A DNA stretch of 64,000 bases from contig NZ_CABFPH010000012.1 of assembly GCF_902141845.1 (NCBI RefSeq), forward strand, positions 1 to 64,000, written 5' to 3'. Made by a program: the position numbers and the translations under genes. The notes under the pieces are model-generated. The model made no database searches. It was not told where the DNA came from and saw nothing but the letters and a program-made list of their open reading frames with translations. Below, one piece after another: positions 50,669 through 63,558 of this stretch. The stretch comes from Methylobacterium symbioticum (GTDB taxonomy: Bacteria; Pseudomonadota; Alphaproteobacteria; Rhizobiales; Beijerinckiaceae). The first letter of the stretch is position 1, and each line of letters opens with the position of its first letter.

Positions 50669-50759
50669 GCAGGCAGCCGGTCCGCCGGCTCCGCTGAGCG
50701 CTCCGAGACCTCTCGCGAGCGCTCGTTTTCTTTGGATCAGATTCCTCACGGACGGGGCC

Positions 50760-51341
50760 ATGGCGCAGCCGAATCCTCTCACCACTCCTCCGCCCGGGAC
50801 CGATACCTATGCCGGCAAGGGCGAGATCCTGCACCCGGCTGCGAAGCACGCCTTCCCGCCCTTCGAGAGCCACACCTTCCTGGCGCAGCTGATCTGGTTG
50901 GCGCTCGCGTTCGGTGCGCTCTACTACCTGATGGCGAAGGTCGCTCTGCCCCGAATCCAGGGCATCCTGCACGACCGCGCCACGCGCCTGTCGAGCGACC
51001 TCGACGAGGCCCAGCGCATGAAGGCCGAGGCCGACGAGGCCGGCGCCGCCTACGAGAAGTCCCTCCGCGACGCTCAGGGCAAGGCCCGCGAGATCGCGCA
51101 GACGACCCGCAATGACCTCGCCGCGGCGGCCGAGACCAAGCGCAAGTCGCTCGAGGCCGAGCTGAACGCAAAGCTCGCCGCGTCCGAGGCCACGCTCAAG
51201 GGCCGCACCGAGGAGGCCATGGGCAACGTCCGCACCATCGCCGGGGAGACCGCCGCCGCGATCGTCGAGCGCCTGACCGGCCAGGCGCCGGACAAGGCGA
51301 GCCTGGACCGCGCCCTCGACCGCACCGCGACCGCGCACTGA
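50760..51341 (+). CDS. atpG: F0F1 ATP synthase subunit b'
   Basis: 193-residue peripheral-stalk subunit typical of Alphaproteobacteria. A polar N-terminal leader (residues 1-38) precedes one helix ([20 protein letters not shown], about 41-60) and a long charged coiled coil ([40 protein letters not shown]). The start is ATG 50760. It is followed 12 bp later by atpF. Some annotations call it AtpF2 or AtpG. Confidence 0.93.
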   Translation: MAQPNPLTTPPPGTDTYAGKGEILHPAAKHAFPPFESHTFLAQLIWLALAFGALYYLMAKVALPRIQGILHDRATRLSSDLDEAQRMKAEADEAGAAYEKSLRDAQGKAREIAQTTRNDLAAAAETKRKSLEAELNAKLAASEATLKGRTEEAMGNVRTIAGETAAAIVERLTGQAPDKASLDRALDRTATAH

Positions 51342-51352
51342 GGATCACAACC

Positions 51353-51841
51353 ATGCTGCTCACTGCGGAATTCTGGGTCGCCGCGGCCTTCGTCATCTTC
51401 CTGGCTCTCGCGGCCAAGGCCGGCGCCTTCTCGATGATCACCAAGGGCCTCGACAGCCGCGCCAAGCGCGTCCGGCACGAGCTCGACGAGGCCAAGCGCC
51501 TGCGCGAGGAGGCCGCCGCCGTGCTGGCCGACTACAAGCGCCGCCGCACCGAAGCCGAGAAGGAGGCCGAGGCCATCGTCGCGAGCGCCCGCGAAGAGGC
51601 CGAGCGCCTCGCCGAAGAGGGCCATCAGCGCCTGAACGACTTCGTCGCGCGTCGCACTAAGGCGGCCGAGGCCAAGATCGCCCAGGCCGAGACCCAGGCG
51701 GCTGCCAGGGTCCGGGCTGCCGCCGCCGACGCGGCCGTGCAGGTCTCCGAGACCATCCTGCGCGAGCGCATGCAGGGCGAGGCCGCCCAGAGCCTGATCA
51801 AGACGAGCCTCGGTGAGGTGAAGTCCCGCCTGCAGGCCTGA
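51353..51841 (+). CDS. atpF: F0F1 ATP synthase subunit b
   Basis: 162-residue peripheral-stalk subunit. The N-terminal membrane helix ([20 protein letters not shown]) is followed by a coiled coil ([60 protein letters not shown]). It is the last gene of the F0 operon, with a UUCG-loop terminator 26 bp after its stop. The F1 genes are not in this window. Confidence 0.96.
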   Translation: MLLTAEFWVAAAFVIFLALAAKAGAFSMITKGLDSRAKRVRHELDEAKRLREEAAAVLADYKRRRTEAEKEAEAIVASAREEAERLAEEGHQRLNDFVARRTKAAEAKIAQAETQAAARVRAAAADAAVQVSETILRERMQGEAAQSLIKTSLGEVKSRLQA

Positions 51842-51866
51842 CAGTCGCGTCGCGCCGATCACCACA

Positions 51867-51890
51867 GAGCCGCCTTCGGGCGGCTCTTCG
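51867..51890 (+). terminator. F0 operon terminator
   Basis: GAGCCGCC-TTCG-GGCGGCTC (51867-51886) is a perfect 8-bp stem with an extra-stable UUCG tetraloop, followed by TTCGCGTTTC. Confidence 0.8.
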
Positions 51891-52024
51891 CGTTTCGGGC
51901 ACGTGCCATTTGGCACAGGCCGGACCAAAGGGCCGCGATCAGCCGGCCACGGACGGGATGAACCGCTTCGGTGGGCGGCTCAGCATGCTATAGGCCCGCG
52001 CCGGCCCGCCCCACGCGTTTCCCG

Positions 52025-52951
<927 letters not shown>

Positions 52952-52952
52952 C

Positions 52953-53720
<768 letters not shown>

Positions 53721-53726
53721 GGCCTC

Positions 53727-53779
53727 GGGTTTCCGAGGGAGTCCTCCCGTCGGCGGGGTGCCGGGGCAGAGCCCCGGCA
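53727..53779. repeat. Dispersed GC palindrome, copy 2
   Basis: This is the same unit as at 3047-3099: GGGTTTCC, a short variable part, GGCGGGGT and the palindrome GCCGGGGC-AGA-GCCCCGGC (53760-53778). It begins 7 bases after the permease stop. Confidence 0.65.
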
Positions 53780-53943
53780 GGCTCCTCACTCCGGCTGGCG
53801 CGGGAGGGGCGTTGCCGTCCTTCGAGAGCGGATAGCGGGCCAGGTTCAGCCCCCTGAGAGCCCGGCTCCGGATGCGAGAGCTTAAGGCGGCGGCCGACCG
53901 GCTGACACCGCGGCAGCGGTTCGCGCATTCCGGCCGCAGACAG

Positions 53944-53975
53944 CAAAACGCCCGGGGCGGAAGCCGCCCCGGGCG
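53944..53975 (-). terminator. typA terminator
   Basis: A perfect 12-bp stem (53949-53960 with 53964-53975, loop AAG) lies 31 bp beyond the typA stop; on the minus strand it is followed by TTTTG. Confidence 0.82.
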
Positions 53976-54006
53976 TGAGACCTCGCGTTGGTCCGGCGGC
54001 TCGCCC

Positions 54007-55830
<1,824 letters not shown>

Positions 55831-55998
55831 AGGATGTCCGAAGCGAGAAGAACCCGCCACGGAGCGGACCGCCGCGGCGGCCGCCCCGCCGGGTGGGGTT
55901 GGCGGATTCGTGCTTTCGCGTCGCAATAGAAGGTGCAGCCCGATCCGGCAAGTGCGGCGGCCGCGAAGACGGGGATGATGGATGTCTTCGCGCGGATC

Positions 55999-56346
55999 TC
56001 AGCTCATCCAGACGACGGGCGCCAGCAGGCCGCCGAGGGGGAGCGCCGCGAGCGCGGCCGGACGCAGCCAGGACGGGCGGTAGCTCAGCAGGGCGACCAC
56101 CAGAAGCGCGGCGCCGGTCAGCGCGCCGATCCACTGGACGGGGCCGAAGTTCCAGCCTTCGAGGGCGACCGCGGCGGCGAGGGACAGCAGGATCAGGGCC
56201 CAGCCGCCGAGGCGCTGCGGCACGATGCGGCCCGCCGGGACGCGTCCGCCGAGCGCGTCGCGATGGTGCCGGTCGAGGCTCAGCGCCAGGGCACCGAATC
56301 CGGCGAAGCAGAGGGAAAGGTTCAGGAGAACGACCAGCGGAGTCAC
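55999..56346 (-). CDS. DUF3325 membrane protein
   Basis: 115-residue protein with four helices (about 3-20, 44-62, 67-87, 97-113), beginning VTPLVVLLNLSLCFAGFGAL with RHHRDALGGRVP between helices 1 and 2. DUF3325 genes typically accompany PepSY-TM and DUF3649 genes, often beside TonB-dependent siderophore receptors. The GTG start (56344-56346) overlaps the upstream stop by three bases (GTGA), implying coupled translation. Probably a small subunit of an inner-membrane iron or haem-related complex (inference). Confidence 0.8.
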   Translation of the reverse strand: MTPLVVLLNLSLCFAGFGALALSLDRHHRDALGGRVPAGRIVPQRLGGWALILLSLAAAVALEGWNFGPVQWIGALTGAALLVVALLSYRPSWLRPAALAALPLGGLLAPVVWMS

Positions 56347-57890
56347 GCGCGAAGGGCCTCCTCGCCCGTCATGCCGGGGCTCCGGCGGGAATCCCGTGCG
56401 GATGCATGTCGCCGCCCGGCCTTGTGCGCGGCGACGATCAGGCCGGCGCCGAGCGCCAGCATGGCGAGGTCGAAACCGAGGAAGCGCGTGTCGCGGAGCA
56501 GGTGCTCCCCCGTGGTCAGCGCGCTGACGACCGGCACGGCGAGGTAGAGCGCGCCCGCGAGCCGGAGGGCCTCGGGCCAGCGCCGAGAGGCCGGACGCAG
56601 CGCGCCGAGCACGGCCACTAGGCCCCAGACGCCGAAGAAGCTGCCGATCTCCCACGCCGCTCGATCCGCGAGCCCGATAGGCAGAAGGCGGTTCGCCAGG
56701 AAATAGCCGGCGATGGCCGCCGGCATCCCGACGATGGTGCCGAGGTTGAGCACCTGCACCAGCGCCAAGCCGACGCCGGCCGCCTGAGCGCCCTTCGGCG
56801 CCCGGGCCACGGTCCAGAGCACGAGGCCGGTCGCCACGGTCGCGGCGCCCATCACCCCGCAGAGGAAGAACAGCGCCCGCAGGACGGGGCCGGCGAAATG
56901 CGCCTCGTGGATGCCGACCATCACCGCCGAGGTCACGGTCGCCGCCCTGGCCGTGCCGGCCTCCCCATGGATCGCGCCCGTCGCGCCGTCGAACGCGATC
57001 TGCGGATGCAGGTGGGCGAGCCCGTGCGGCTCCTCGAAGATCGCCACCACGGTCGGGCGGGCGTCGCCGGGGCTGTAGATCGCCATCCCCTCGGGCGCCT
57101 CGCCGATCCGAGCGGTCGCCGCCGCCACGATCGGCGCGATCGGAGCCAAGCTGCCGGGACGCCCCACGGGCACAGGCATCTCCGGCATCATCCCCGCCTC
57201 GGTAAAGAAGCGGATCTCGTCGCCCTTGTAGGCCGTCTGCACGCCCCAGGGCATGTAGAGCGGCGCCAGCGTGACGAGTCCCGTATAGGTGATCATCAGG
57301 TGGAAGGGCAGCGCCAGCACGCCGGCGACGTTGTGCGCGTCGAGCCAGCCGCGCTGGGCGGATCTGGCGTGGCGGCGGAAGGTGAAGAAGTCGGCGAAGA
57401 TGCGCCGGTGCGTGACGATCCCAGAGACCAGAGCCACCAGCAGGACCAGGGCGCAGGCGCCGACGAGGTAGCGCCCGAGCGTCGGCGGCATGCTCAGCTC
57501 GAAATGGAAGCGGTAGAGGAAATCGCCGCCCTTGGTGTCCCGCGCCGCGGTCGGCGCACCGGTCTCGGGATCGAGCAGGGCCTGATGGAAGGGGCCCGCC
57601 AGGCTCTTCCACCAGTGCACGCCGATCACCGGCTTCTCCGGCTTCGGAAACTCGATGTACCAGCCCGCCGCGTCCGGCATCCGCGCCTTCAGGAATGCCA
57701 CCGCGCGCTCAGCCGATTGACTGGGATCGGCCTGCACGGTCCGCAATTCCGGGCGCATCCACCGGGAGATCTCGGCGCGGTAATAGCTTGCCGTACCGGT
57801 GACGAAGACCGCGAACAGGATCCAGCCGACAACGAGGCCGGACCAAGCGTGCAGCCACGCCATCGATTGGCGGAATCCCTGCCTCATCAC
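56343..57890 (-). CDS. PepSY-associated transmembrane protein
   Basis: 515-residue PepSY_TM family protein with an N-terminal helix (WSGLVVGWILFAVFVTGTAS), a periplasmic PepSY-like region (about 45-140), further helices, a second large periplasmic loop (about 215-325) with IEFPKPEKPVIGVHWW-type and HEAHFAGPVLRALFFLCGVM segments, and four C-terminal helices. Conserved His residues at several helix ends suggest haem binding, as in ferric-siderophore reductases of this family. It sits between DUF3649 (13-base gap) and DUF3325 (3-base overlap). A role in periplasmic ferric-siderophore reduction is inference. Confidence 0.87.
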   Translation of the reverse strand: MMRQGFRQSMAWLHAWSGLVVGWILFAVFVTGTASYYRAEISRWMRPELRTVQADPSQSAERAVAFLKARMPDAAGWYIEFPKPEKPVIGVHWWKSLAGPFHQALLDPETGAPTAARDTKGGDFLYRFHFELSMPPTLGRYLVGACALVLLVALVSGIVTHRRIFADFFTFRRHARSAQRGWLDAHNVAGVLALPFHLMITYTGLVTLAPLYMPWGVQTAYKGDEIRFFTEAGMMPEMPVPVGRPGSLAPIAPIVAAATARIGEAPEGMAIYSPGDARPTVVAIFEEPHGLAHLHPQIAFDGATGAIHGEAGTARAATVTSAVMVGIHEAHFAGPVLRALFFLCGVMGAATVATGLVLWTVARAPKGAQAAGVGLALVQVLNLGTIVGMPAAIAGYFLANRLLPIGLADRAAWEIGSFFGVWGLVAVLGALRPASRRWPEALRLAGALYLAVPVVSALTTGEHLLRDTRFLGFDLAMLALGAGLIVAAHKAGRRHASARDSRRSPGMTGEEALRA

Positions 57891-57903
57891 GGCCCTCCCC
57901 GGC

Positions 57904-58206
57904 TCAGGCCGTGCCGGCGAGCGTCTGGACCAGCCACAGCCCGGCGCCCAGCGGCAGGGCGAGGCCGCCCACGAGCAATGCGGCCCGGCCGAGGCTGCGC
58001 ACGGCGAATACGCCGACCACCACAGCGATCATCACCGCAAAGCTGAGAAGCGTCGCGGTCGCGACCGCCTCCGAGCGCGGCATCGGCAGGACGAGGGCGA
58101 GGAGCCCCGTCGCCAAGGCTGCCACCGCATAGCCGCCGAGCGCGGCGAGCAGCACGCGGCCGAGCACCGCCGCGCGGTAGCGCAGATCCATCGGTCGGGC
58201 GCTCAT
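57904..58206 (-). CDS. DUF3649 membrane protein
   Basis: 100-residue protein with three helices (LGRVLLAALGGYAVAALATG, SEAVATATLLSFAVMIAVVV and LGRAALLVGGLALPLGAGLW). DUF3649 proteins precede PepSY_TM genes in iron-regulated operons, the arrangement seen here. The start MSARPMDLRYRAAVLGR (ATG at 58204-58206) fits; upstream residues do not. First gene of the operon; its promoter must lie in 58207-58350. No Fur, Irr or RirA box could be identified with confidence. Confidence 0.8.
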   Translation of the reverse strand: MSARPMDLRYRAAVLGRVLLAALGGYAVAALATGLLALVLPMPRSEAVATATLLSFAVMIAVVVGVFAVRSLGRAALLVGGLALPLGAGLWLVQTLAGTA

Positions 58207-58596
58207 GGGATACAACCGCGTCCGGCCGAGGCGTCGGCGACGGACGGTCGAAGCGGCGGGCGCGGGCCAGGCTCGGTGATCAGCGGCAGCATGGGGCGAG
58301 GTAGCCGTCCACTTGCTCGTCGCGCAACCGCTATGTTTCGGAACCATTCCAATTTGAACAAGGGCTTAGGCGTGATCTCGGCTGGATCGCGCGGGACGCG
58401 GGCCCCGCTCCGTCATCACGGCGGCTCGACGGAATGGCCCTGCAATATCCGGCCGCCGCGCCGCGAGGTTTTTGCAACTTGCAATTATATCTTTCAAAAT
58501 CGGTTGTATATTTGGAGGGCTTTAGAAGGCTGATACGTCGTTAACTTTATTCGTACAATGTCGCGAATGCTCAATTCAGCCTCCGGATACTTTCCT
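58207..58596. other. Divergent region between the DUF3649 operon and the chemoreceptor gene
   Basis: 390 bases without a credible gene. The right part is AT-rich (58470-58555) with a direct repeat TTGCAA-C-TTGCAA at 58472-58484 and TATATT at 58507-58512, likely the chemoreceptor promoter region. A possible earlier start for the chemoreceptor (ATG 58558) lies inside it. Confidence 0.4.
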
Positions 58597-60591
58597 ATGC
58601 TCAGCATCCGCTCGCGACTCTACGTTGGTTTCGCCAGCCTCGTCGCCGTATCCGCGCTGCTCGGCGGGACGGCCTATTACCAGCTCGGGGTCAATGTCGA
58701 GCAGTTCAGGACACTCGGCGTCTTCCAGGAAGGTGCCCGCAACGTGGCGCGGATCAACGCTCTGTCCGAAATCGTCAAGGGACAGGTCGCCGACTACAAG
58801 GCATCGCTGAACGACGACAGCATCCGTCTCGCCGAGACACGGCGTCAGGAATTGGTGTCCCTGGCCCGGCGCCAAGTGGAGATCGCCCGATCGGAGGACC
58901 GGCGTGCCCTCTACGCAGCGCTCCGCGACCGTGGCGAGGCACTGAAGGCGCCCCTGGAGACGCTCGCCCGCGCCGGCCGGACGGCGATGGAGGAGCGGGC
59001 CAAGCTCTTCGTCACGGGCGATGCCCTGACGCGGACCACCAATGATCTGGTGGCTCAGGTCCGGGCCGCTGACAGCGAGACCCTAGCCGCCCCGGCCGCG
59101 ACGGTGGAGAGCGCCGTGCTGCTGCTGCGCGTCGCCAATTGGCGCTTCCTCGCCACCCGCGACGCGGAGGGCCCGAAGACCTTTGCCAGCCAGCGCCTCA
59201 AGGTCGACGCCGCTCTGAAGCGCCTGCGCGAGGCCGATGGCCGCGGCCAGTTTGCCCGGGAGCTGTCGAAGCTGGAGGGCGCCATCACGGCCTATGCCGA
59301 CGCCTTCAAGAGCGTCACGGGCGCCCTCGGCGAAGCCGTGACGACCTACGAGTCGGCCATCGCGCCGCAGGTCGCCGAGATCGAGCAGGCCGCGATCACC
59401 TCGGGGCGCAAGATCGACACGGCGACCGCCGAGATCACCGCCGCCACGGAGCAGGGAGCTTCGACCACGCGGCTGGTGATGCTCGGCCTGATCGCGGCAG
59501 CGCTCGCCGTCGGCACCGCGCTCGCCGTCCTGATCGGCCGCAGCATCATCGGGCCGATCGCCGGCATGACCAGAGCCATGCGCCGCCTCGCCGAGGGCGA
59601 TACCGCGGTGGAGATCCCGGCCCAGAACGCGCGGGACGAGATGGGCGAGATGGCCAAGGCGGTCGACGTGTTCCGCCGCAACGCCATCGCGCGGATCGAG
59701 CTGGAGGCGCAGCAGGCTTCCGAGCAATCCGCCCGCCAGCGCCGAGCCGACCGGGTCGACCAGCTCGTGCGCGGCTTCCAGCGCCGCGTTGCCGCCTCGC
59801 TCAACGTGGTCACCTCGGCCGCGACCGAGCTCGACGCCACCGCCCGCTCGATGAACGGCGTGGCCGACAGCACCAGCAGCCAGGCCTTGGCGTCGAGCGC
59901 TGCCGCCGAGCAGACCTCGGCAAACGTGCAGACCGTGGCGGCGGCGGCGGAAGAGATGGTCTCCTCGCTCGCCGAGATCGAGCGGCAGGTACGGCGCTCG
60001 CACGAGGTGGCCACCCCCGCCTCCCGTGAGGCCCAATCGACCGACGCCGCCATGGCCCGCCTCGGCGCGGCAGCCGAGCAGATCGGCAACGCCGTCACGA
60101 CCATCGCGGGCATCGCTGGCCAGACCAACCTGCTCGCCCTCAACGCCACCATCGAGGCGGCCCGTGCCGGCGAGGCGGGGCGCGGCTTCGCGGTGGTCGC
60201 GGCGGAGGTGAAGGAGCTCTCCAACCAGACCGCCAAGGCGACCGAAGAGGTCGGCGGCCACATCGCGGCGATCCAGACCGCCACCGCGGAGGCGGTCGCG
60301 GCGATCCGTCAGATCGGCGACACGATCGGCGCCATCAACGAGATCTCCGGAACCATCGCCTCCACGGTCGAGCAGCAGGCGGCGGCAACGCAGGAGATCT
60401 CGCGCAATGCCGGCCAGGCGGCCGCAGGCACGCAGGATGTCTCGGCCAATGTGGCCCAGGTCCTCGCCTCGGCGAGCGAGACTGGCGGCGCGGCGGCGCA
60501 GGTCCTGTCGGCAGCAGCGGAGCTGGCGACCCAGTCGCTGAGCGTGAAGCGCGAGGTCGACGACTTCCTGCGCGACATCCAGGCGGCGTAA
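58597..60591 (+). CDS. Methyl-accepting chemotaxis protein
   Basis: 664-residue receptor. The N-terminal helix ([20 protein letters not shown]) and a second helix at about 293-315 ([20 protein letters not shown]) flank a helical periplasmic ligand domain of about 260 residues. A HAMP domain follows ([20 protein letters not shown], then [18 protein letters not shown]). The signalling domain contains the hairpin tip [40 protein letters not shown], and [20 protein letters not shown]. There is no C-terminal CheR-binding pentapeptide. The ATG at 58597 is favoured over 58558 because it directly begins the membrane helix; neither has a clear ribosome site. Ligand unknown. Confidence 0.92.
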   Translation: MLSIRSRLYVGFASLVAVSALLGGTAYYQLGVNVEQFRTLGVFQEGARNVARINALSEIVKGQVADYKASLNDDSIRLAETRRQELVSLARRQVEIARSEDRRALYAALRDRGEALKAPLETLARAGRTAMEERAKLFVTGDALTRTTNDLVAQVRAADSETLAAPAATVESAVLLLRVANWRFLATRDAEGPKTFASQRLKVDAALKRLREADGRGQFARELSKLEGAITAYADAFKSVTGALGEAVTTYESAIAPQVAEIEQAAITSGRKIDTATAEITAATEQGASTTRLVMLGLIAAALAVGTALAVLIGRSIIGPIAGMTRAMRRLAEGDTAVEIPAQNARDEMGEMAKAVDVFRRNAIARIELEAQQASEQSARQRRADRVDQLVRGFQRRVAASLNVVTSAATELDATARSMNGVADSTSSQALASSAAAEQTSANVQTVAAAAEEMVSSLAEIERQVRRSHEVATPASREAQSTDAAMARLGAAAEQIGNAVTTIAGIAGQTNLLALNATIEAARAGEAGRGFAVVAAEVKELSNQTAKATEEVGGHIAAIQTATAEAVAAIRQIGDTIGAINEISGTIASTVEQQAAATQEISRNAGQAAAGTQDVSANVAQVLASASETGGAAAQVLSAAAELATQSLSVKREVDDFLRDIQAA

Positions 60592-60723
60592 GGCGCGTCG
60601 GGCGGGACGTCCTGTCCCGCCCAACCTGTCGGCGGACCACGCGGATTCGACCCGCGAGGATTGCTCTCCGGCCGCGCCGGGCGCATGGACGGAACAGCCG
60701 TTCCCTCCGAAGCTTGACGCCCC

Positions 60724-61449
60724 GTGACCCAGACCAGCGCCCGACCGGCCCGGACCCCGATCCGCTTCCGCGGCCGTTCCTTCATGGCGACGGTGCTCGC
60801 CCCCCTGCCCCCGATCGCCGACTGGCTGGCCGAGCTCGACGCGGTCAACGCCCGCGCCCCGTCCTTCTTCGCCGGCCGGCCCGTGATCCTCGACCTCGCC
60901 GGCCTGCGTCTCACGCGGGCCGACCTCGAGGAGCTCGTTGCCGATCTCGGGCAGCGCTCGATCACCATCCTCGGGGTCGAGGGCGCGCCGGACGGGGTGC
61001 TCGGGCCCGGCCTGCCGCCGCCCCTGTCGGGAGGACGTCCGTCGGGTGAGGTCGCCCCGCCCGATTCCGAGGCCGCGCCGGACGCCGCCCTGCCGGCAAG
61101 CCCGCCGCCGCCGGCCCGCTCGCTGATCCTCGACGCTCCCGTGCGCTCCGGCCAGACGATCCTGCACATGGAGGGCGACGTCGTCGTGATGGGGGCGGTC
61201 GCCTCTGGCGCCGAGGTCATCGCGGGCGGCTCGATCCACATCTACGGGACCCTGCGCGGCCGGGCGGTGGCCGGCGTCTCCGGCAATCCGCAGGCGCGGA
61301 TCTGGTGCCGCCGCTTCGAGCCGGAGCTCGTGGCGATCGACGGCCTCTACAAGGCGGCCGACGACCTCGATCCGGCCTTCCAGGGACAGGCGGTCGAGGT
61401 GCGCCTCGTGGATGACGCGATCCTGCTGGCGAAGCTCGACAGGGCCTGA
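60724..61449 (+). CDS. minC: Septum site-determining protein MinC, first copy
   Basis: 241-residue inhibitor of FtsZ polymerisation. The N-terminal FtsZ-binding domain (residues about 12-100, IRFRGRSFMATVLAPLPPIA; VILDLAGLRLTRADLEELVA) is joined by a Pro/Ala-rich linker to the C-terminal MinD-binding beta-helix (APVRSGQTILHMEGDVVVMG; GGSIHIYGTLRGRAVAGVSG; RIWCRRFEPELVAIDGLYKA). Start GTG at 60724. It is followed 233 bp later by a second minC. About 57 of 100 residues match the second copy across the C-terminal domain (counted by eye); the N-terminal domains are much more diverged. Confidence 0.9.
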   Translation: MTQTSARPARTPIRFRGRSFMATVLAPLPPIADWLAELDAVNARAPSFFAGRPVILDLAGLRLTRADLEELVADLGQRSITILGVEGAPDGVLGPGLPPPLSGGRPSGEVAPPDSEAAPDAALPASPPPPARSLILDAPVRSGQTILHMEGDVVVMGAVASGAEVIAGGSIHIYGTLRGRAVAGVSGNPQARIWCRRFEPELVAIDGLYKAADDLDPAFQGQAVEVRLVDDAILLAKLDRA

Positions 61450-61682
61450 TCCTCCAAGTCTCTCCTCTCGGACCCGAAGCGCGCGACGCCGGACCGGGCT
61501 CCGGTCCGGTGCGAGCGATCAGGGCAAGCTCAGACCGGGATGCCTTGCGGTGTTCTGCTGAGATTCGACCCGATCTGACACCGGATCCAAGGATCCTCGC
61601 ATGAAATGCGCACAGGATCCGAAACCTTAACCCTTCGGTAACCATAGCGGCCGTCAATGATCCGGTAAGGAATCGTTGAGCC

Positions 61683-62372
61683 GTGACCAGCCCCACTCTT
61701 CCGGACTCTCCCCCGCCCCGCCTTCCCGCCCTGCGCGGGCGCGCCTTCAAGGCGCTGGCGCTGACTCCCGAGATGCCGCTTTCCGACTGGTTCGCGGGGC
61801 TCGATGCAGCGCTCAAGCGGTCGCCGACCCTGTTCGACGGCCGCGCGGTGATCCTCGACGTCGCCGCCCTGAAACCCGAGCCGGACGCCCTGCGCACGCT
61901 GCTCGCGGACCTGCGCCGACGGCGCATCCGCATCCTCGGCCTCGAAGGCGCGGAGGCGGGCGACGACGGGCTGCCGCCGCTCCTGGCGAACGGCCGCCCG
62001 ACGCAGAATCTCGACCTGCCGGTGATCCCGACCGAGCCCGAGACCACCTCCCTCACCATCGAGGGTTCGGTGCGCTCCGGCCAATCGATCGTCCACCGCA
62101 CCGGGGACGTGACGGTGATGGGCTCGGTCTCTTCGGGAGCCGAGATCCTGGCCGGCGGCTCCATCCACATCTACGGCGCCCTGCGGGGGCGCGCCATCGC
62201 CGGCGCCGCCCGCAACCCCCGCGCCCGCATCTGTTGCCGCAAGTTCGAGCCCGAGCTGCTCGGGATCGATCGCCTCGTCCGCACGGCCGAGGACATGGGG
62301 ACGCATCTGCGCGGTCGCCCCGCTCAGATCTGGCTCGATGGCGGCGCTATCCGAATGGCAAGCTTGGATTGA
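61683..62372 (+). CDS. minC: Septum site-determining protein MinC, second copy
   Basis: 229-residue MinC directly upstream of minD (12-bp gap), so this is the copy in the canonical minCDE order. The N-terminal domain (LRGRAFKALALTPEMPLSDW; AVILDVAALKPEPDALRTLL) and the C-terminal beta-helix (GSVRSGQSIVHRTGDVTVMG; GGSIHIYGALRGRAIAGAAR; RICCRKFEPELLGIDRLVRT) are both complete. Start GTG at 61683. The linker is shorter than in the first copy. Both copies retain the conserved RSGQ and GGSIHIYG motifs and may both be functional. Confidence 0.93.
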   Translation: MTSPTLPDSPPPRLPALRGRAFKALALTPEMPLSDWFAGLDAALKRSPTLFDGRAVILDVAALKPEPDALRTLLADLRRRRIRILGLEGAEAGDDGLPPLLANGRPTQNLDLPVIPTEPETTSLTIEGSVRSGQSIVHRTGDVTVMGSVSSGAEILAGGSIHIYGALRGRAIAGAARNPRARICCRKFEPELLGIDRLVRTAEDMGTHLRGRPAQIWLDGGAIRMASLD

Positions 62373-62384
62373 GGAGGAACGAGA

Positions 62385-63200
62385 ATGGCAAAGGTTCTCG
62401 TAGTCACATCGGGCAAGGGCGGCGTCGGCAAGACGACCACCACGGCGGCCCTCGGCGCGGCCCTGGCTCAGGGCGGCTCCAGCGTCTGCGTCGTCGATTT
62501 CGACGTCGGCCTGCGCAACCTCGACCTGATCATGGGCGCCGAGCGCCGGGTCGTCTACGACCTCATCAACGTGGTCAACGGCGACGCGAAGCTCCCGCAG
62601 GCCCTGATCAAGGACAAGCGGCTCGACACGCTGCACCTGCTCCCGGCCTCGCAGACCCGTGACAAGGATGCGCTGACCGACGAGGGCGTCTCCCGGGTCA
62701 TGGACGAGCTGCGCGAGAAGTTCGACTGGGTGATCTGCGACAGCCCGGCCGGCATCGAGCGCGGCGCCCAGCTCGCCATGCGCCACGCGGACGTCGCCGT
62801 GGTGGTGACGAACCCCGAGGTCTCCTCGGTGCGCGACTCCGACCGGATCATCGGGCTGCTCGACTCGAAGACGGTGCGGGCGGAGAAGGGTGAGACGGTC
62901 GACAAGCACCTGATCCTCACCCGCTACGACCCCGCCCGGGCCGACCGCGGCGACATGCTGAAGACCGAGGACGTGCTCGAGATCCTCTCGATCCCGCTGC
63001 TCGCCATCATCCCGGAGAGCCAGGAGGTCCTGAAGGCCTCGAACGTCGGCTGCCCGGTCACCCTGAACAACCCGCTCTGCGCGCCGGCCCGCGCCTATGC
63101 CGACGCGGCCCGCCGCCTGAAGGGCGAGACCGTGCCGATGGCGATGCCCACCGAGCGCAAGTCCTTCCTCGACAAGATCTTCATGCGGAGGGCGGCATGA
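62385..63200 (+). CDS. minD: Septum site-determining ATPase MinD
   Basis: 271-residue deviant Walker ATPase that recruits MinC to the membrane. The P-loop SGKGGVGKTTTTAALGAALA, VVDFDVGLRNLDLIMGAERR, switch ICDSPAGIERGAQLAMRHAD, and the C-terminal membrane-targeting amphipathic helix RKSFLDKIFMRRAA are present. It starts at ATG 62385 after GAGGAACGAG. Its stop overlaps the minE start (ATGA), so the two are coupled. Confidence 0.98.
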   Translation: MAKVLVVTSGKGGVGKTTTTAALGAALAQGGSSVCVVDFDVGLRNLDLIMGAERRVVYDLINVVNGDAKLPQALIKDKRLDTLHLLPASQTRDKDALTDEGVSRVMDELREKFDWVICDSPAGIERGAQLAMRHADVAVVVTNPEVSSVRDSDRIIGLLDSKTVRAEKGETVDKHLILTRYDPARADRGDMLKTEDVLEILSIPLLAIIPESQEVLKASNVGCPVTLNNPLCAPARAYADAARRLKGETVPMAMPTERKSFLDKIFMRRAA

Positions 63201-63484
63201 CGTTGCGGAACATCTTCGGCAAGCGCTCGTCCAGCGCGGTCGCCCGCGAGCGCCTGCAACTGATCCTGGCCCACGAGCGCGCGGAAACCGGGCGCCCGGA
63301 CCTGGTGATCACCTTGCGCGAGGAGATCCTCGAGGTGATCGCCAAGCACGTCTCGGTCGAGCGCGACAAGGTGAAGATCACCCTCGACCGCGGCGAGGGC
63401 GTCTCGACCCTCGGCGTCGACATCGAACTCCCGCTCTCCTCCGCCAAGAAGCTCACGGCGGAGAAGGAGAAGAAGGCCGCCTGA
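63197..63484 (+). CDS. minE: Cell division topological specificity factor MinE
   Basis: 95-residue regulator that stimulates MinD ATPase and drives pole-to-pole oscillation. The N-terminal MinD-binding/membrane segment (LRNIFGKRSSSAVARERLQL) and the dimerisation domain (ILEVIAKHVSVERDKVKITL, DRGEGVSTLGVDIELPL) are typical. It ends with a Lys-rich tail. It overlaps minD by four bases and is followed by a strong terminator, closing the Min operon. Confidence 0.96.
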   Translation: MTLRNIFGKRSSSAVARERLQLILAHERAETGRPDLVITLREEILEVIAKHVSVERDKVKITLDRGEGVSTLGVDIELPLSSAKKLTAEKEKKAA

Positions 63485-63507
63485 ATGGCCCTCACGGGAA
63501 CGGCCTG

Positions 63508-63540
63508 AACCCGCGGATCGCTGAGATCCGCGGGTTTTTT
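63508..63540 (+). terminator. Min operon terminator
   Basis: A perfect 12-bp stem (63508-63519 with 63525-63536, 5-base loop) runs into six U residues (63535-63540), 24 bp after the minE stop. Confidence 0.9.
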
Positions 63541-63558
63541 CCGTTCGCGCGGCACGGG

